NCBI GenBank assembly: GCA_013397935.1
Contig: VZRN01004399.1
Span: 865,129-929,128, forward strand
Direction of reading: 5' to 3'
DNA from: Dasyornis broadbenti
Lineage: Eukaryota > Chordata > Aves > Passeriformes > Dasyornithidae
Length of the DNA: 64,000 bases
The position numbers and the translations under genes were made by a program. Positions within the stretch are counted from its first letter, which is position 1, and every line of letters starts with the position of its first letter. A model generated the notes under the pieces. The model made no database searches, had not been told where the DNA came from, and saw nothing but the letters and a program-made list of their open reading frames with translations. This document shows, in pieces, positions 24,400-36,300 of the stretch.

Positions 24400-24765
24400 A
24401 GAATCATAGAATGGGTTGATTTAGAAAGGATCACCTAGTTCAACCCCCTCCCATGAGCAGGGACACCTTCCACTGGACCAGGTTTTTTCAAGCCCCATCC
24501 AGGCTGGCCTTGAACACTTCCAGGGATGGGGCATCCACAGCTTCTCTGGGCAACCTGTGCCAGTGCCTTAACATCTTCACAGTCAAGAATTTATTCCTAA
24601 TGACTAATCTAAAACTGCCCTCTTTCTGTGTGAAACCATTATCCTTTGTCCTATCACTCCATGCCCTTGCAAAAAGTGCATCTCCAACTCACTTGTAGAC
24701 CTCTTTATGTACTAGAAGGCTGCTAGAAAGTCTTCCTGGACTCCAGGAAGGCTCTCCAAGCTGAT
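24400..24765 (-). mobile_element. CR1 LINE 3' fragment
   Basis: On the plus strand it opens with 'gaatcatagaatgggttg' and continues with 'acctagttcaaccccctccc', 'ggccttgaacacttccaggg', 'gggcatccacagcttctc', 'tgggcaacctgtgccagtgc' and 'actagaaggctgctagaaag'. These are in the order of a reverse-complemented CR1 3' end. It covers the 3' UTR and the last part of ORF2 and then fades near 24765. Confidence 0.94.
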
Positions 24766-25707
24766 ATGCCAAGAAATGCATGGGCTTGCCAAGAGAGGAG
24801 GAGAGTCTTCCTCCAGCCTAGTCCACCATGCCATGGTGGTCTACCTCAGGATCTTCTGCAAACCTCTTTCTAGATCATGAACTTTCCAGACAGCGCAGCA
24901 TCCGAAGTTTGATGGTGCAGCTGATTGTCGTTGTCACCATCACGGATGTGTTGCTTCTGTGTCCCTGCCTGCTCAGTGTCTGTCTGTGTGTTGCTGACCA
25001 GAGAACTGAAATGCACAACTTCAGCAGGGAAACTCATTTGGGTAATTGCAGCTATTCATTTATAACTGTACAGTCTCTACTTTAGGCCATTTTTGCTCAA
25101 GAAACTCAAGGCATGAATGCCTCACTCAGCTTAAGGGCTAAGAAACACAAGCAAGTTTGAGGTAACCTCTACCATGGCACTTGTTCCTCCCTCTCCATGT
25201 GTAGCTGCTTTTTCAAACTTCTACTAGAACTTTTACCATAATCCAGATTAATTATGCTTGGCTCCATAATTTAGTTCCTCCTCCTCCATGTAAAACATTA
25301 CGTACAAAAGACTCCTCCTAAGGCTTTCTCTTGTCCCTTGTGGCATCCTGCAGATCTCTGGGATATAATTTATATGATCCAATGCTTGTCAGCTTTCCTT
25401 AGTTTGCAATGTCCAGCTGTGTGCTGTGGGACAACACTTCATCCTTTGATTGTTTACCTTACTCCCTCTCCACCCATCTCCACAGGAAATTTCATCAGAG
25501 TGTTTGCCACGGGAGTGTCAGTCTTGGAATGAGAAAAGCCAGAAAACATGTTTTTTCTTATAAAGCTAGGTCTTCAGTAATATGAAGCTTTTCCATTTAC
25601 AGCAATAATTCCTACAGAAACACAATAATTTCCTTCTTACCTGGTGGTTATTTTCTTGGTCAAAATTTTGTCTTTGTTTTATTTATAGTGGCGTTGTTTG
25701 AGGTTTT
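24766..25707. other. Non-coding stretch
   Basis: No gene is recognised. Open frames are short (64 to 85 codons) and without domains. Confidence 0.5.
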
Positions 25708-25731
25708 TACTACTACTACTACTACTACTAC

Positions 25732-25812
<81 letters not shown>
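25708..25812. repeat. Compound trinucleotide microsatellite (TAC)8(TAT)27
   Basis: Eight TAC units (25708-25731) are followed directly by 27 TAT units (25732-25812). A plus frame reads through it as a long Leu run and is an artefact. Confidence 0.97.
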
Positions 25813-25813
<1 letters not shown>

Positions 25814-26597
25814 TCATGTTCATTCCCAAATGTTGTTTCATTTATTATTTATTACTGATGGCATACCTTGGAGTTTTCTTTTTCAGCATATATTTTATTG
25901 TTTTTGTTTTGTGGAGATAGTTTTATATTCTTCTAACTCTCCAAGATTTGCAGTTTAATAGCATGTACATATGTCTTCAAGAAAATGAGTTAGTGTGGCC
26001 CCGTGGCTTACTGCTGAGAAATGGAGTTACTTAACTTCCCTGAAATAAATTAGTTCATTTTGTTTTATATTTCCAACATGCTCGGGAGATATAAGTGACT
26101 GCCTAACAGAGATCGCCTCCAAGTTGTTCTGCAGTAAAGTTGCTGCAGTTCAGGCTCTGGCATCTGTTTATTCATACGATTCATTTCTCAAGATACTCTC
26201 TTGATTTGTTAAATAGAGCATGGATGTGTCTTACATAGCTAAATTACCCAGAGAGAAATACATTGGTGGCTTGCTGGTAGCTCTGCAGAGGTACAGTTAA
26301 TAAGTAGCTGTACTACAGTGTGCAATTTTAAAGTTGAATATGCATATAATTGTGCTGCTGGATCCAAGTCAGTTCTGGGGAACATTTTGCTCTAATTTCA
26401 AAACCTATTCCTTTTGAAAGGAGTGCACACAACCTGTAAGGACTGAATAACTGATTTTCCAGAGCATATTGCTCAGCTATGGGCTGGAGTGGCTAATGGG
26501 TAAGTGCAGCAATTCAGATGAACGTGATTGCTTCCAAAGTAGGACTGTATTTATGTATGTACAGTGTGTTTACCTATACATATACACACACATGTAA
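25813..26597. other. Non-coding AT-rich stretch
   Basis: No gene is recognised. A short run of TATACA and CACA motifs stands just before the following CR1. Confidence 0.5.
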
Positions 26598-26842
26598 ACT
26601 GAAAGAGAGTAGGTTCAGATTGAATATTAGAAAGAAAGTTTTTACCGTGAGGGTGATGCAGCTCTGGAACAAGTTGCCCAGAGAAGCTGTGGATGTCCCT
26701 TTCCTGGGAGTGTTCAAGGCCAGGCTGGACGGGGCTTTGAACACCCTGGTCTAGTGGAAGGTGTCCCAGCCCATGGCAGGGGGTTTGGAACTGGATGATT
26801 TTTAAGATCTCTTCCAACCCAACCATTTTATAATTTTATATT
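26598..26842 (+). mobile_element. CR1 LINE 3' fragment
   Basis: Landmarks in order: 'aggttcagattgaatattag', 'accgtgagggtgatgcag', 'tggaacaagttgcccagag', 'caaggccaggctggacgg', 'cccatggcagggggtttgg', 'tcttccaacccaaccattt'. The C-terminal ORF2 residues MQLWNKLPREAVDVP and KARLDGALNTLV are open in the plus frame. This is one of the least decayed CR1 pieces in the window. Confidence 0.95.
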
Positions 26843-28344
26843 GCTTTGATTCTGTGCTTTTCTGTTTAAATAATCAAGCTTCGAAGGCTACTTCTGCATG
26901 TCTGGAATGAGGTGTGCTAGAATTATACATTCTTCTCCATTTCAGGAATGAATGCATCTTTAAACAGGCTATTTTTTCAGTTGCCAAAACACACAGTGAA
27001 TGACATAATGCACAAGGGTAACTTCTGAATATTATGACATTATTAATGAGGTTGTTCTCTGAACATTGGCAGGGTGCTCAGAAGTAGTCTGGCACAACAC
27101 AGGGGGGGGGACACTCTGCAGTGAGGCTGAGCTATTACAGAGCCAGCTGAGCAGAAAATTCAATGCCTAAATGCTGGCTGTGGGGCTAAGGGTTAAAAGC
27201 TTTGAGTAGCTGAGTGGTGAGGGTGCCATCTCAGTGCTATAGAAGGAGGAAATTAGTAAAGTCTTTGCCTCTGCTTATTACGTAAATGAGCTTTCCAGGG
27301 ATCAGGTTCCTTACTCAATGTGTGTTACACACTCCTAATAGATGCCAGATACTGTAATTCCCCATGCACAGTGATTTGTATGCTGTAGGAAAGTGTTCAA
27401 TACTTTGCTCCCTAAATGGTGGTGGTAGGGAAAACACTTTTGAAAATATCCTTCCCAAATCCATTATAGGGACCTTAAATGTAACAGATTATATGAAGGT
27501 ACATTAATAAATCTTTTGGAAATCTTATACACCCTCAAAACTTCTCCTGCCTCATGGCTTTCCATACCTGGAAGTTTTGAGCACTTGTCAGCTCCCTGCC
27601 TCTGGGAGTGTGCTGGCTCAGCTGCTGCACCAGAATTGCTTTTGTGAAGGACATTCTGTGGGACTGTAGCCACTGGACATCACCTGAGGAAATGGATGGG
27701 ACCTGGGCAGAGATGTTCAGGTGGAGGGGAGGAGCTAACAGAAGAAAAGATGTAGCCTGGACAGACAGGTGCTTCAACACAGCTCTGCAGTTTTAGTAAC
27801 AACCCTGTCAGCACAGGTTCTTACTGCAGTGCCAAATCCCATACTGGAGTCAAGAGCAGCAAAATAGGGGGAAACCAAAGCATTTAATTTTGATCTCAAA
27901 TTCTATATTCTTAGACTATTCCTCCAGAATTCTAGTTCTGTATCAATATGAATTATTGATCTGAAGTTTTCTTCCACACGGCCTGCATATTGTGTTGGAA
28001 AGATTTGGTCTTGTTTAAAAGCTGATTAAAACACAATTAAAAAAAAAAAAAAAGAAAGTCATACTTTACTGTTATTTATGAAGCTCTTGTCTAACACTTT
28101 GGTGTGAGGTCTGTGGATTTTAGTCTAGGTCATCCAAGTGTGGAAACTCTGTTTATTTATTTGTCTCATAATCATAGGTGATTATGGCTATCTTGGATGA
28201 ACACATATATCAAACTGCTTTTCAAATATTTTTATTTTCTTTGAAAGGTAAGTACACCTGTGACTGTAGGGGACTAAAGAAATTCCATGGGTGATGGAGT
28301 GGTTGAATGCAGCAGTGCCCTGTGCATAGGCAGCAAGCAGCAGG
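26843..28344. other. Non-coding stretch
   Basis: No gene is recognised. An 8-G run lies near 27104-27111 and a 15-A run near 28039-28053. A weak exon-like block at 28178-28247 is listed separately. Confidence 0.5.
28178..28247 (+). other. Weak exon-like block
   Basis: A pyrimidine-rich stretch ending in 'cataatcatag' is followed by 70 bp with an open frame (starting VIMAILDEHIYQTAF) and then AAAG/gtaagt, a consensus 5' splice site. GTAAGT occurs by chance many times in 64 kb and the block is short, so this is only a candidate. Confidence 0.12.
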
Positions 28345-28575
28345 GAGACATGAGGCCAGGTAAATTACACCTGGACACAAGAAATAAAGTCTTCACCATA
28401 AGGGTGCTGAAGCTGTGTAACAGCATCCCAGTGAACTTATGGGGATGTTCTTAGAAATTTTCAGAACTTGACTGGAGCAGTATGATCCCACTCAGGTTCT
28501 GCACTTGCATGGAGTGTGGGGGAATAGAGTAGATCACTGCAGATCCTTTTCAACCAACTCTATTTTGCCATTCCA
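28345..28575 (+). mobile_element. CR1 LINE 3' fragment, diverged
   Basis: Landmarks are weak but in order: 'acacaagaaataaag', 'tcttcaccataagggtgctg', 'gtgtaacagcatcccagtg', 'gcacttgcatggag', 'agatccttttcaaccaactc'. They match the CR1 ORF2 end and 3' UTR with many substitutions, so it is an older copy than its neighbours. Confidence 0.78.
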
Positions 28576-31500
28576 CCCTCTGACTGGAATGCTGAATGTA
28601 GTTCCACGCAACTTGAGTAATTACTTATTTTTATTATTTTTGAAGATTTATTCCAAACCTGTTTAGGCACGGTCCTGAGTGGCCTTCTCTGGGTGACCCT
28701 GTTTTGAGCAGATGTTCTCCAGAGATGTGTTCCCACCTCAGCTAGCGTGTGAATCTGTGAAATTACATGAAAGCTGAGGAGAATACTCCAGGGTGAGCAG
28801 GTTACACAGTTCAATCTGTTTGGAAAGAAAGGCTGAAGGGTGGCTTTGTTACAGTAGGTAAGTGCCTCCATGGGAAGGAAAAAACAGGCACTAAAAGAGC
28901 TCCTCAGCAGGTAAAGAAGACTCTAAGGATCAGAAATGGAAGCAAGATAATTCAAGTGACAAAACAAAAAATCAATCTTTCAGTGATGGCAGATTAACCA
29001 GCGCTTGATATATCTTTCACTGTCCTCCCAGGAAGCCTGGTTTAGCCAAACACGAACAGTATTTTTGTTAATTACAAGGTATTCATTCCAAGAGCATATA
29101 CAACCAGGTAAACTTAATAGAGCAGGATTTACAGGAGGCTTGCTTGGATGATCTAACAGTAATTATTGAAGGATCTGTATTTGATAGAGAATAAAAAGGA
29201 ATACAGGTAAAAGGTTTAGTTCAGGCTGTTGCAGATTTGTGGGTCTTATTAAAGCTTCAACAACAAATTTTGTTCCTCCTGGGTGTCCTTAATGGTTTCC
29301 AAAACTGCCTGTTGACATTATATATCTTTTCATCGAGGTCTGATTTACAAGCAAACTGAGGTGTATTTGAAGTAATGAAAATAAAAGTGTTTCAGCTTCT
29401 GCTTATGGGTGGGCACTGGAGCATAACCCTGTGATGCAAAGGACACTATTCCCAGTGCCTGGGAATAGCATCAGTGTTTTGCAGCTGATGGGGTCTTTCC
29501 TTGTATAATCAAAGATCTGCCTCATACCTGGAAAAAATTGCCATGAGGCTGTACACCATTCCCAAGCCGGTATAATACATTTTATCAGGAAAAAAAAAAA
29601 TAAGTTTTATGGAGTGAATGTGTCTGTCAACATAAATATTAACACAGTATTGCTTGGCTTCACATGAGCACTGCTCATTGGTGAGACACTGAAGCTATTA
29701 TCTGAAACCTTGAGATCAACTGAGACCACAGCGGAACCAGCGAATGCCAAAGAGACTGAAGCCTACACTGAACAACACCGACTCCTTGTGTAAACAGGGG
29801 CTTGGGGACTGAAGAAATCAGACCCTCTTAGAGACAGACTCTGTGTCCTTTCCTGGCACCATAAGAATACAAGATAAACATGGTTTGTTTTTTAAGTAGT
29901 GCTCCTTGACCTTTCATTTGAACATAATGCAGCAAAGGGAAATAGGAAGATTCCTACCGCAGTTTTCTCTCTGAGATAGGAGGATGCTCATGCCAAATGA
30001 AGTGTTGGAAGCCACCTTCCTTGCACCCCATGGAACAGAGAGAAACCACCGTCACCACTCCAGAAGTCCTGGTTGTTTCCCAAACCCAGAGGTGGTGGTG
30101 ACACTTTCCCTCCCATACACAAATGAGCCAAGTCCTGAATTCCTTCAGCTCATCCTGCTGCATTCAGCACTGAACCCCTGGGGTGGAGACATTCTCCAGA
30201 GCATACTTCAGCCAACCCTGACTGACTTTTCTGTGTAGAGCCATGACAAGAGGGAGGGAAGCCTCCCTGCTGTTAGATTACAAGTGTCTGCCAGATGTTA
30301 GCTATTTCAGAGGGTGACTGAGTGGAGCCAGTGCTCTTCCCTAGAAATAATCACATGGCTCAGTAATTGTTCCTCATAGCCAGCTGTAGTAGCCAAGAGT
30401 CCCTGTTTGCTCAACTAGTCCTAAAACAGCAGGAGTCATTCCCTTTCTTTTCATGCTTTTCCCATCTCTACCAATTCAGTCTTTTGGAAGGTTAGTACAG
30501 AGAAACTGCCTCTGGTTCCTCTGTCTTTGTCTCTGTATCTCTGCAAGGCTATTTCAGGGCTGGGGAAGTGACAATATAGAACATGAAAACTGGGCCAAAC
30601 ACAAAAATGTCTTGACTTCTTTATTTCAGTAAATTCAGGTATTGTATTAGAGAAGGCAATAAATTCTGTGCCTTTTCAGTATAACTGAAGTTTTTAAAAT
30701 GAAATTGCATAGGCTGAAAAATAATGGCACTTACCGTATCCAGCTCTACTACAAGAAACTTCTCTTTAGTTGAAATCGTCTCAGGGGCTAAACCATTGAA
30801 CAGACATGCTTTTGGTAAAACAATATATTTGAATCCTTAGGGCTTTCCTTTCTGCCGAATTTTGATGTATCTTTATAGGAGAAGTAGAGATGACTTGAAC
30901 TAAGGCTCAGGACCTCTACAAGCAGACCTCAGAGTGCAAGTTCAGGACAGCAAGCAGATAGTGGGATTGTTTTTACAAAGAGTGGAGCAACTCGCTCCTG
31001 CTGCTCCCGCGAAGTTCAGTGATGTGCCCATCCCAGCCATGCTTTAAATAGATGCTTCGTAAACTTTTGTTCCAGCTCAGATGAATATTATCAAGTTGTG
31101 AACACTGGGAGGAATAGTAAGGATCTTTTAAAAGAGAAAACAAGAAAAAAGCTCCAAGATCCTGGAAAACTGTAGAAATGTGTAATTAAAGGGACACTGA
31201 GCCTGGCAAATGGCTGTTTGCTGTGGAGAAAGAATAGTTTTCCCATTGTAGAATAAAAAGACACTTCAGGGTCAAAATGCATTTTTCATTTGGCTGGTAT
31301 AAACTTGTCATCATTCAGTATCCACATCTGTTGATCAGGAGAGTCCTGCTCACAGAAAGGCTGCAGAATTGACACCAATGCTCTTTTCATCACATTAAAA
31401 AGAGGGAAAAGATCCTGTAATGATGGCTGACTTTTCCTGTCCATGTGTCAGTGCAGTGCATTCAATTCTTTGCCCTCAGCCCTTCTCTGATAATGCTCAA

Positions 31501-32085
31501 CTCTGTGAAGTAAAATGTCGAGCTTCATAACTCTAATATGCCAATGAACAATAAAAGAAGCCAACAGTCATTGCCAGACATTTCTAAAAGGCAAGGATTC
31601 ACAAAGGGCTTTATTACACGGTGTTATAATATTTAGCTAAATGGAGTCAGTCTTGCAGGGTGCTGCCGGATCAGGAAGATCAGGCCCATAAACCAAGGAT
31701 GCCCAATATAAAACAGAGAATTAGTATAAATTTTAGGATGTCATTAGGGTTTAGGTTGAACATTAACTAACAAAATATGGCTCATTTACAAATCTACTAC
31801 TATTTAATGTCCCTGATAGTAAGTGATGATTCTAATGTTATCATAGATAAAATTCAGTTTAGTATCATTTTTTTTCTGAAGTGGGAAGGTAAGAAATGTA
31901 GTTAAAAATGTATCTGATCCTGAGATTTTTTAATGGCAGCTGCAATAGAAACTTGCACAGAATTAAATCTCTAGTCCACAAAAACTAAATATTAAGAATA
32001 ATTTTATATACACTGTTAAAAATCTTTACTGATATTAACTTTGAAAAACCCTTACAAAGGACCCCAAAAGAACTCCTCCCCTCTC
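28576..32085. other. Non-coding AT-rich stretch
   Basis: About 3.5 kb without a recognisable gene, RNA gene or transposable element. Open frames are at most about 100 codons (minus 28560-28871) and have no domain signatures. Confidence 0.5.
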
Positions 32086-32144
32086 AAAAAAAAAAAAAAA
32101 CCAAAAAAACCCAACAACCCAAAACCCCCAAACCCCATAAAACC
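32086..32144. repeat. A/C-rich low-complexity tract
   Basis: A 15-A run followed by A runs broken by CC to CCCCC blocks. It is strand-asymmetric, with almost no G or T. Confidence 0.9.
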
Positions 32145-32990
32145 TCAGTGTTCTTTATCTTCTAATATTCCTTGGATTCTATTTGTTGGGCCTGGGTTCT
32201 CATTTTGATAGATACAAGAGGTCAAAAACTGTTGCTAAACATTTATTAAAATGCTCTTCATGTTTCAGATGAGAACTGACTAAGTGTTTTGCGTTAAACA
32301 TCTTCCTCCTTCACTTGTTTTGTGAAAACCCTGTTCTTCCACTGTTCCCACAAGAGTCTCTTACATTTGTTGAATAAAGTTTGACTCTCCCTCACAGCAC
32401 CTTAAAATCATTGGGGCTGCTTGAAGAGAAAAGTACTCGTCTGTGTGAAAAGGAATTCAAGAATCTCTTGGAGGACATTAAAGCAGACATAGTGGAAAAA
32501 AGGTGTTGTTTATATCATATATGGATATATTTGTGTATTTCCTTTGCTGGTCCATTCAGAGATTACATGCATTCTGGTGCTTAGCTACAGAACTGAAAGC
32601 TGAATATGACATGCATATTCTTCATTATTCTCAACACAACTAAAGCTCATTGTTGTTGGAGAGGGAACTAGAGACTAGGAATGCAGGAAACTCAAGTGCA
32701 AGTCCATAGCACATAGCTTACCCACATGGTTACTTGTGGCTTTGGATGTTTTCAGCTGCCCCAGAAGGCACAATGCTGATCAGTCTTTGGACCTTCTCTG
32801 CACCGATTTTCCATTCAGTGTTTGTTGCATGAGCCTTTTCTGGCATAGTGAAAGCTCTGGTTCCTCTGAAGGCTAAAGTTTCTGTTTGATTCCTTTAATT
32901 TCTTTGCAGTCATGTTCATTTTGAAGTTTTCAAGTTTATTTAGGAAAATTTCTCCTGGATCTGTGATGATTTGCTCTCACTCTCTTCAGC
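32145..32990. other. Non-coding stretch apart from the exon-like block
   Basis: Nothing else is recognised between the A/C-rich tract and the following CR1. Confidence 0.5.
32398..32502 (+). other. Exon-like block of unknown gene
   Basis: The pyrimidine-rich acceptor 'gactctccctcacag' is followed by 105 bp that are open in one frame. The frame reads LKSLGLLEEKSTRLCEKEF and then KNLLEDIKADIVEKR, a charged helical pattern typical of real protein more than of random AT-rich DNA. The possible donor AAG/gtgttg is weak. The open frame begins upstream at 32381 and continues to 32584. I do not recognise the protein. It may be a real exon, an old exon remnant, or chance. Confidence 0.22.
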
Positions 32991-33326
32991 TACCTGAAAG
33001 GAAGAGGTACTGAGGTGGAGGACAGTCTCTTATCGCAAGTAACAAGAAATAGGACAAGAGGAAATGGTCTCAAGTTGTGTCAGAGGAGGTTTAGATAGGA
33101 CATTCAGAAAAATTTGTTCCCTGCAAGGGCTGGCAAGGTTTCAAGGTTTCAGCCTGGAACTGGCTGTCCAAGTGCAGTGGTGGAGTTACCATCCCTGGAG
33201 GTGTTTAAAGGATGCACAGGTAGGGGATTAGGGACATGGTTTAGTGGTGGACTTGACAGTGATGGATTAATGGTTGGACTCGATGATCTTAGAGGTCTTT
33301 TCCAACCTAAACCATTTTATGAGTCT
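32991..33326 (+). mobile_element. CR1 LINE 3' fragment
   Basis: It begins at 'tacctgaaaggaagaggtac' (the ORF2 'YLKG' stretch). It continues 'gaaataggacaagagg', 'aaatggtctcaagttg', 'ggaggtttagataggacatt', 'catccctggaggtgtttaa', 'tggactcgatgatcttagag' and ends 'tccaacctaaaccatttta'. The order and content are those of the CR1 3' end. It is related to the family of the 920 and 6404 copies but is 5'-truncated further in. Confidence 0.95.
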
Positions 33327-36300
33327 GTCTTTGCATTGGATGAACTCATTTAATCAGCCTTGCATGGTATTGAAAAGTTATACAAGCATATAATTTCTAG
33401 CTATTTCAGATTATACCAAAGTTGGCAGGAGGAATAGATTATACAAAATTTTTGCTTCTTTTCACTACTTCATTCTTCTTTCAGTAATGACAATGCAATG
33501 TTTCATTTTTGTATTGCCATGAAAAAAAAAAGCTAATCAGCCTTAGTGGGTGAGCACCATTCTGAATACACAGTGGTTAGGTTTGCCTTCAGGTCTCATC
33601 ATTGCTTTGAAGAAGAGTTTCCTTCATTACCATGCTTAGAAAATCAAAGGGAATTTGTCTCTTCTCCTTCAGCTCCATTATTCAGGAGCTGACTAAAGTG
33701 TCCTCTTTTTCAGAAGTGTTGAGCTCTTTCAGAGTCCAGTGTGCGAGGGCTACAGGTGGTTAAAAACAACGAGAACTCAAACCACACCTGCTAAAGAGAT
33801 TAAATATTGATTTTGAAACCTCTCTGTAAGCAAGAGGCTTTGACATTTCAAACTTACAATACTAGACAGATTTTTTTATGCATTAATAATCTTTCTAAAA
33901 GTGGTTTTACCCTTTGGAATGGGGAATGGCATCTCTGGGAATTAAATGCGTTGTAAAAGCGTGATTGATTGGACTACACACTGTCATTTAGTTCTCTCGG
34001 GTTGTTTTCACCCAGTGGCAGTGGGATGGGCTGTTACAGAACTCTCCCAAAATGTGTTATTAAACTGTCTGATTCTCCAAATAGAGGTTGCATATGAGCT
34101 GCCTGCTGTGACTGTCCCTGGATTATTCTAGCTCTCAAGCTCTTCCAGAGAGTATTTTGGAGAGAGCCAAAGCCATCTGACATGGCCCAAACTGCACTGG
34201 AATAATTTAATAGTGCAAATGTACAGTGCAGACAAATAATTTCCACTGCTCAGGACCCTTCCTTGCAGCTGTTTAACTTACAAATATAGACATAGCTGTC
34301 GTGTCCAGATATGCCATCACTGACTTCATTGGTGCAATTTGTGCCATGATTGCATGAAAGCCTCTGAAAAAGGCTTTCCACCTGTGTGGTGGGATAGGAG
34401 TCCATACCACAGGGTGCTTTGCAGCTGAGGAACTGAGGTATGAGGGAAATAAAGCACAGACTCCTACATGAAGCTACTTTGAGCTTTAACCGGGAAAGCA
34501 AATTTCAGACTGCCTCTTTATTAGATAAAGCTAAAGAAGAATCCAGGGGAAAGTTTATACATGCCAAGATAGAGACGTTTGTAGAGGGAGATTGAAGTCC
34601 ACCCAGGCCATGGCTGGGTTGCACTGTGAGTTTCTCCGATGATGAGATGGGATAGAACTCCTGGCTTAGTTGCTACAGCCACCTCACTGCCGTGGGAGAC
34701 TGCACTTAGGCTGGAATAACTTGCAAGAAGTTACATGCTAAGTCAGTGTCAAGCTTGACACTAAAGGCTGTTTTTTCAGCCCTAGGCAAGAGGTAACATT
34801 GGTCATATGATGTTTTTGTCACACTAAAGATGCTGAGACAGACTTGAAGTTTTATTCATGGAGTCTGTAGCTGATAGCACACACTCCCTCTAAAATTACT
34901 GCTGAGAAAAATACAAAGGAGAGAAAGAAAGAGAGCAGGGAAAACAAAAGCTTTCACCCATGGATGGCCAAGAAGAGGTGCAACAGATTCTCCAATGAAG
35001 GTATCTATCTTCTGGTGATCCTCTCCAGGTTATGCTAATTATGATAATTTTCCACCATGTTTTTCAATAGTGAAAAACTTTCATTGTGACCTGTTCAAAC
35101 TCGCTTCTGGATAGTCCTACTTAAAACAGTTTGCTCTGAATGAGCCCGAGTGTTTCACAATGAGTTTGGGTATGTAAGTCTAACTGGAGATTCAAATCTC
35201 TTATCCACTATGTTATTGACTAACTAATGCTTGTCATTTAATGTAAACATCAAGCTGTAGAAGAAAGGGTGGGGAAGAGCAAGGGGAAGGTAAGAGTCAT
35301 TCTTACTCTGGTGACAGTTGCTACCCATGAGAAATCAGAGATAAGAATAATGTCAGGGTTTGAAGGTGCAACACCATGAAAATAATAGCAGGAAAACAGC
35401 AGCAGGAGAGCAGGTTAAAATACTGTAGCAGCTTTGGTGAAAGGTAACAGACCTGCAAGTAGAAGACAGACTGCAGAACTGCAAAGAAAAGGACCTGAAC
35501 AAAACAAGGTGAAGACATTCTGCAACTGCTTGGTGCCTGCCCTTCTCTCGCCACCCCAGCTGTGTTCTTTCCTCCTCTAGTACCTCTGCAAGAAGCAAGT
35601 ACAAGCTACAAAGATTTTTTTGAGTGGGTTCTGGTGATCATAAGCATAGCACAATAGTTCTATGTACATCGGCAAGGAATAATTGTCTTCCATATTATTA
35701 GAAAAATTTCTTAGACTGCTTTATCAGATTTAGTACATCTGTCTTCAAGATTTTACACATCTCTCTTCCTCTAAATTTATTAGCTGTTATACATTTCTTA
35801 TGTTCACAATCACACAAAATCACTGAGTCAATTTTTGTAAAAGAAAGTTTGCAACTACAGCCTTATTCTCAGGCCAGCTGTACTACATTTAAAAATCTGT
35901 TCCTGATAAATCTGTGATTTCCTCCACATTCACTTATTTTACACCATCAGAGGATGTAGCCCTCTGGCTACAAGCACTAGCTAACTGCTGTTCCAAGCCA
36001 TAAAATCCATTACAATATTAACTTGGCATGTGTTTTGTACAATAACAATTTTCCAGGACAGTAAACTTTTTGAGGATAGTAAACTCACAATATTTCCCTG
36101 GTTGCAGTTATATATTTCAGTCTGCTGCCAAGTGCTGCGGATCTTCCTGAGTCTGGCAAAGTTCCACATGTTTTGACAAAATTGTTGTTGGGGTGTATAA
36201 TTTCTTTACTTAGAATCCACTTGGAGATATTTATTATTATTGGTCAAAGATGTCAAATTCAATGGAAAGAAAATCACAAATAGAGCTTGAGAGGGCCCTT

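Noticed and set aside
25698..25958. Open frame with a long Leu run
   Set aside because: It is the translation of the TAC/TAT microsatellite.
32086..32144. Interstitial telomere repeat
   Set aside because: The tract lacks CCCTAA units. It is only A/C-rich.
35352..35700. A further LTR starting at 'tgtcagggtttgaagg'
   Set aside because: Only a TG-type start was noticed. No R/U5 landmarks, matching end or target duplication could be found.
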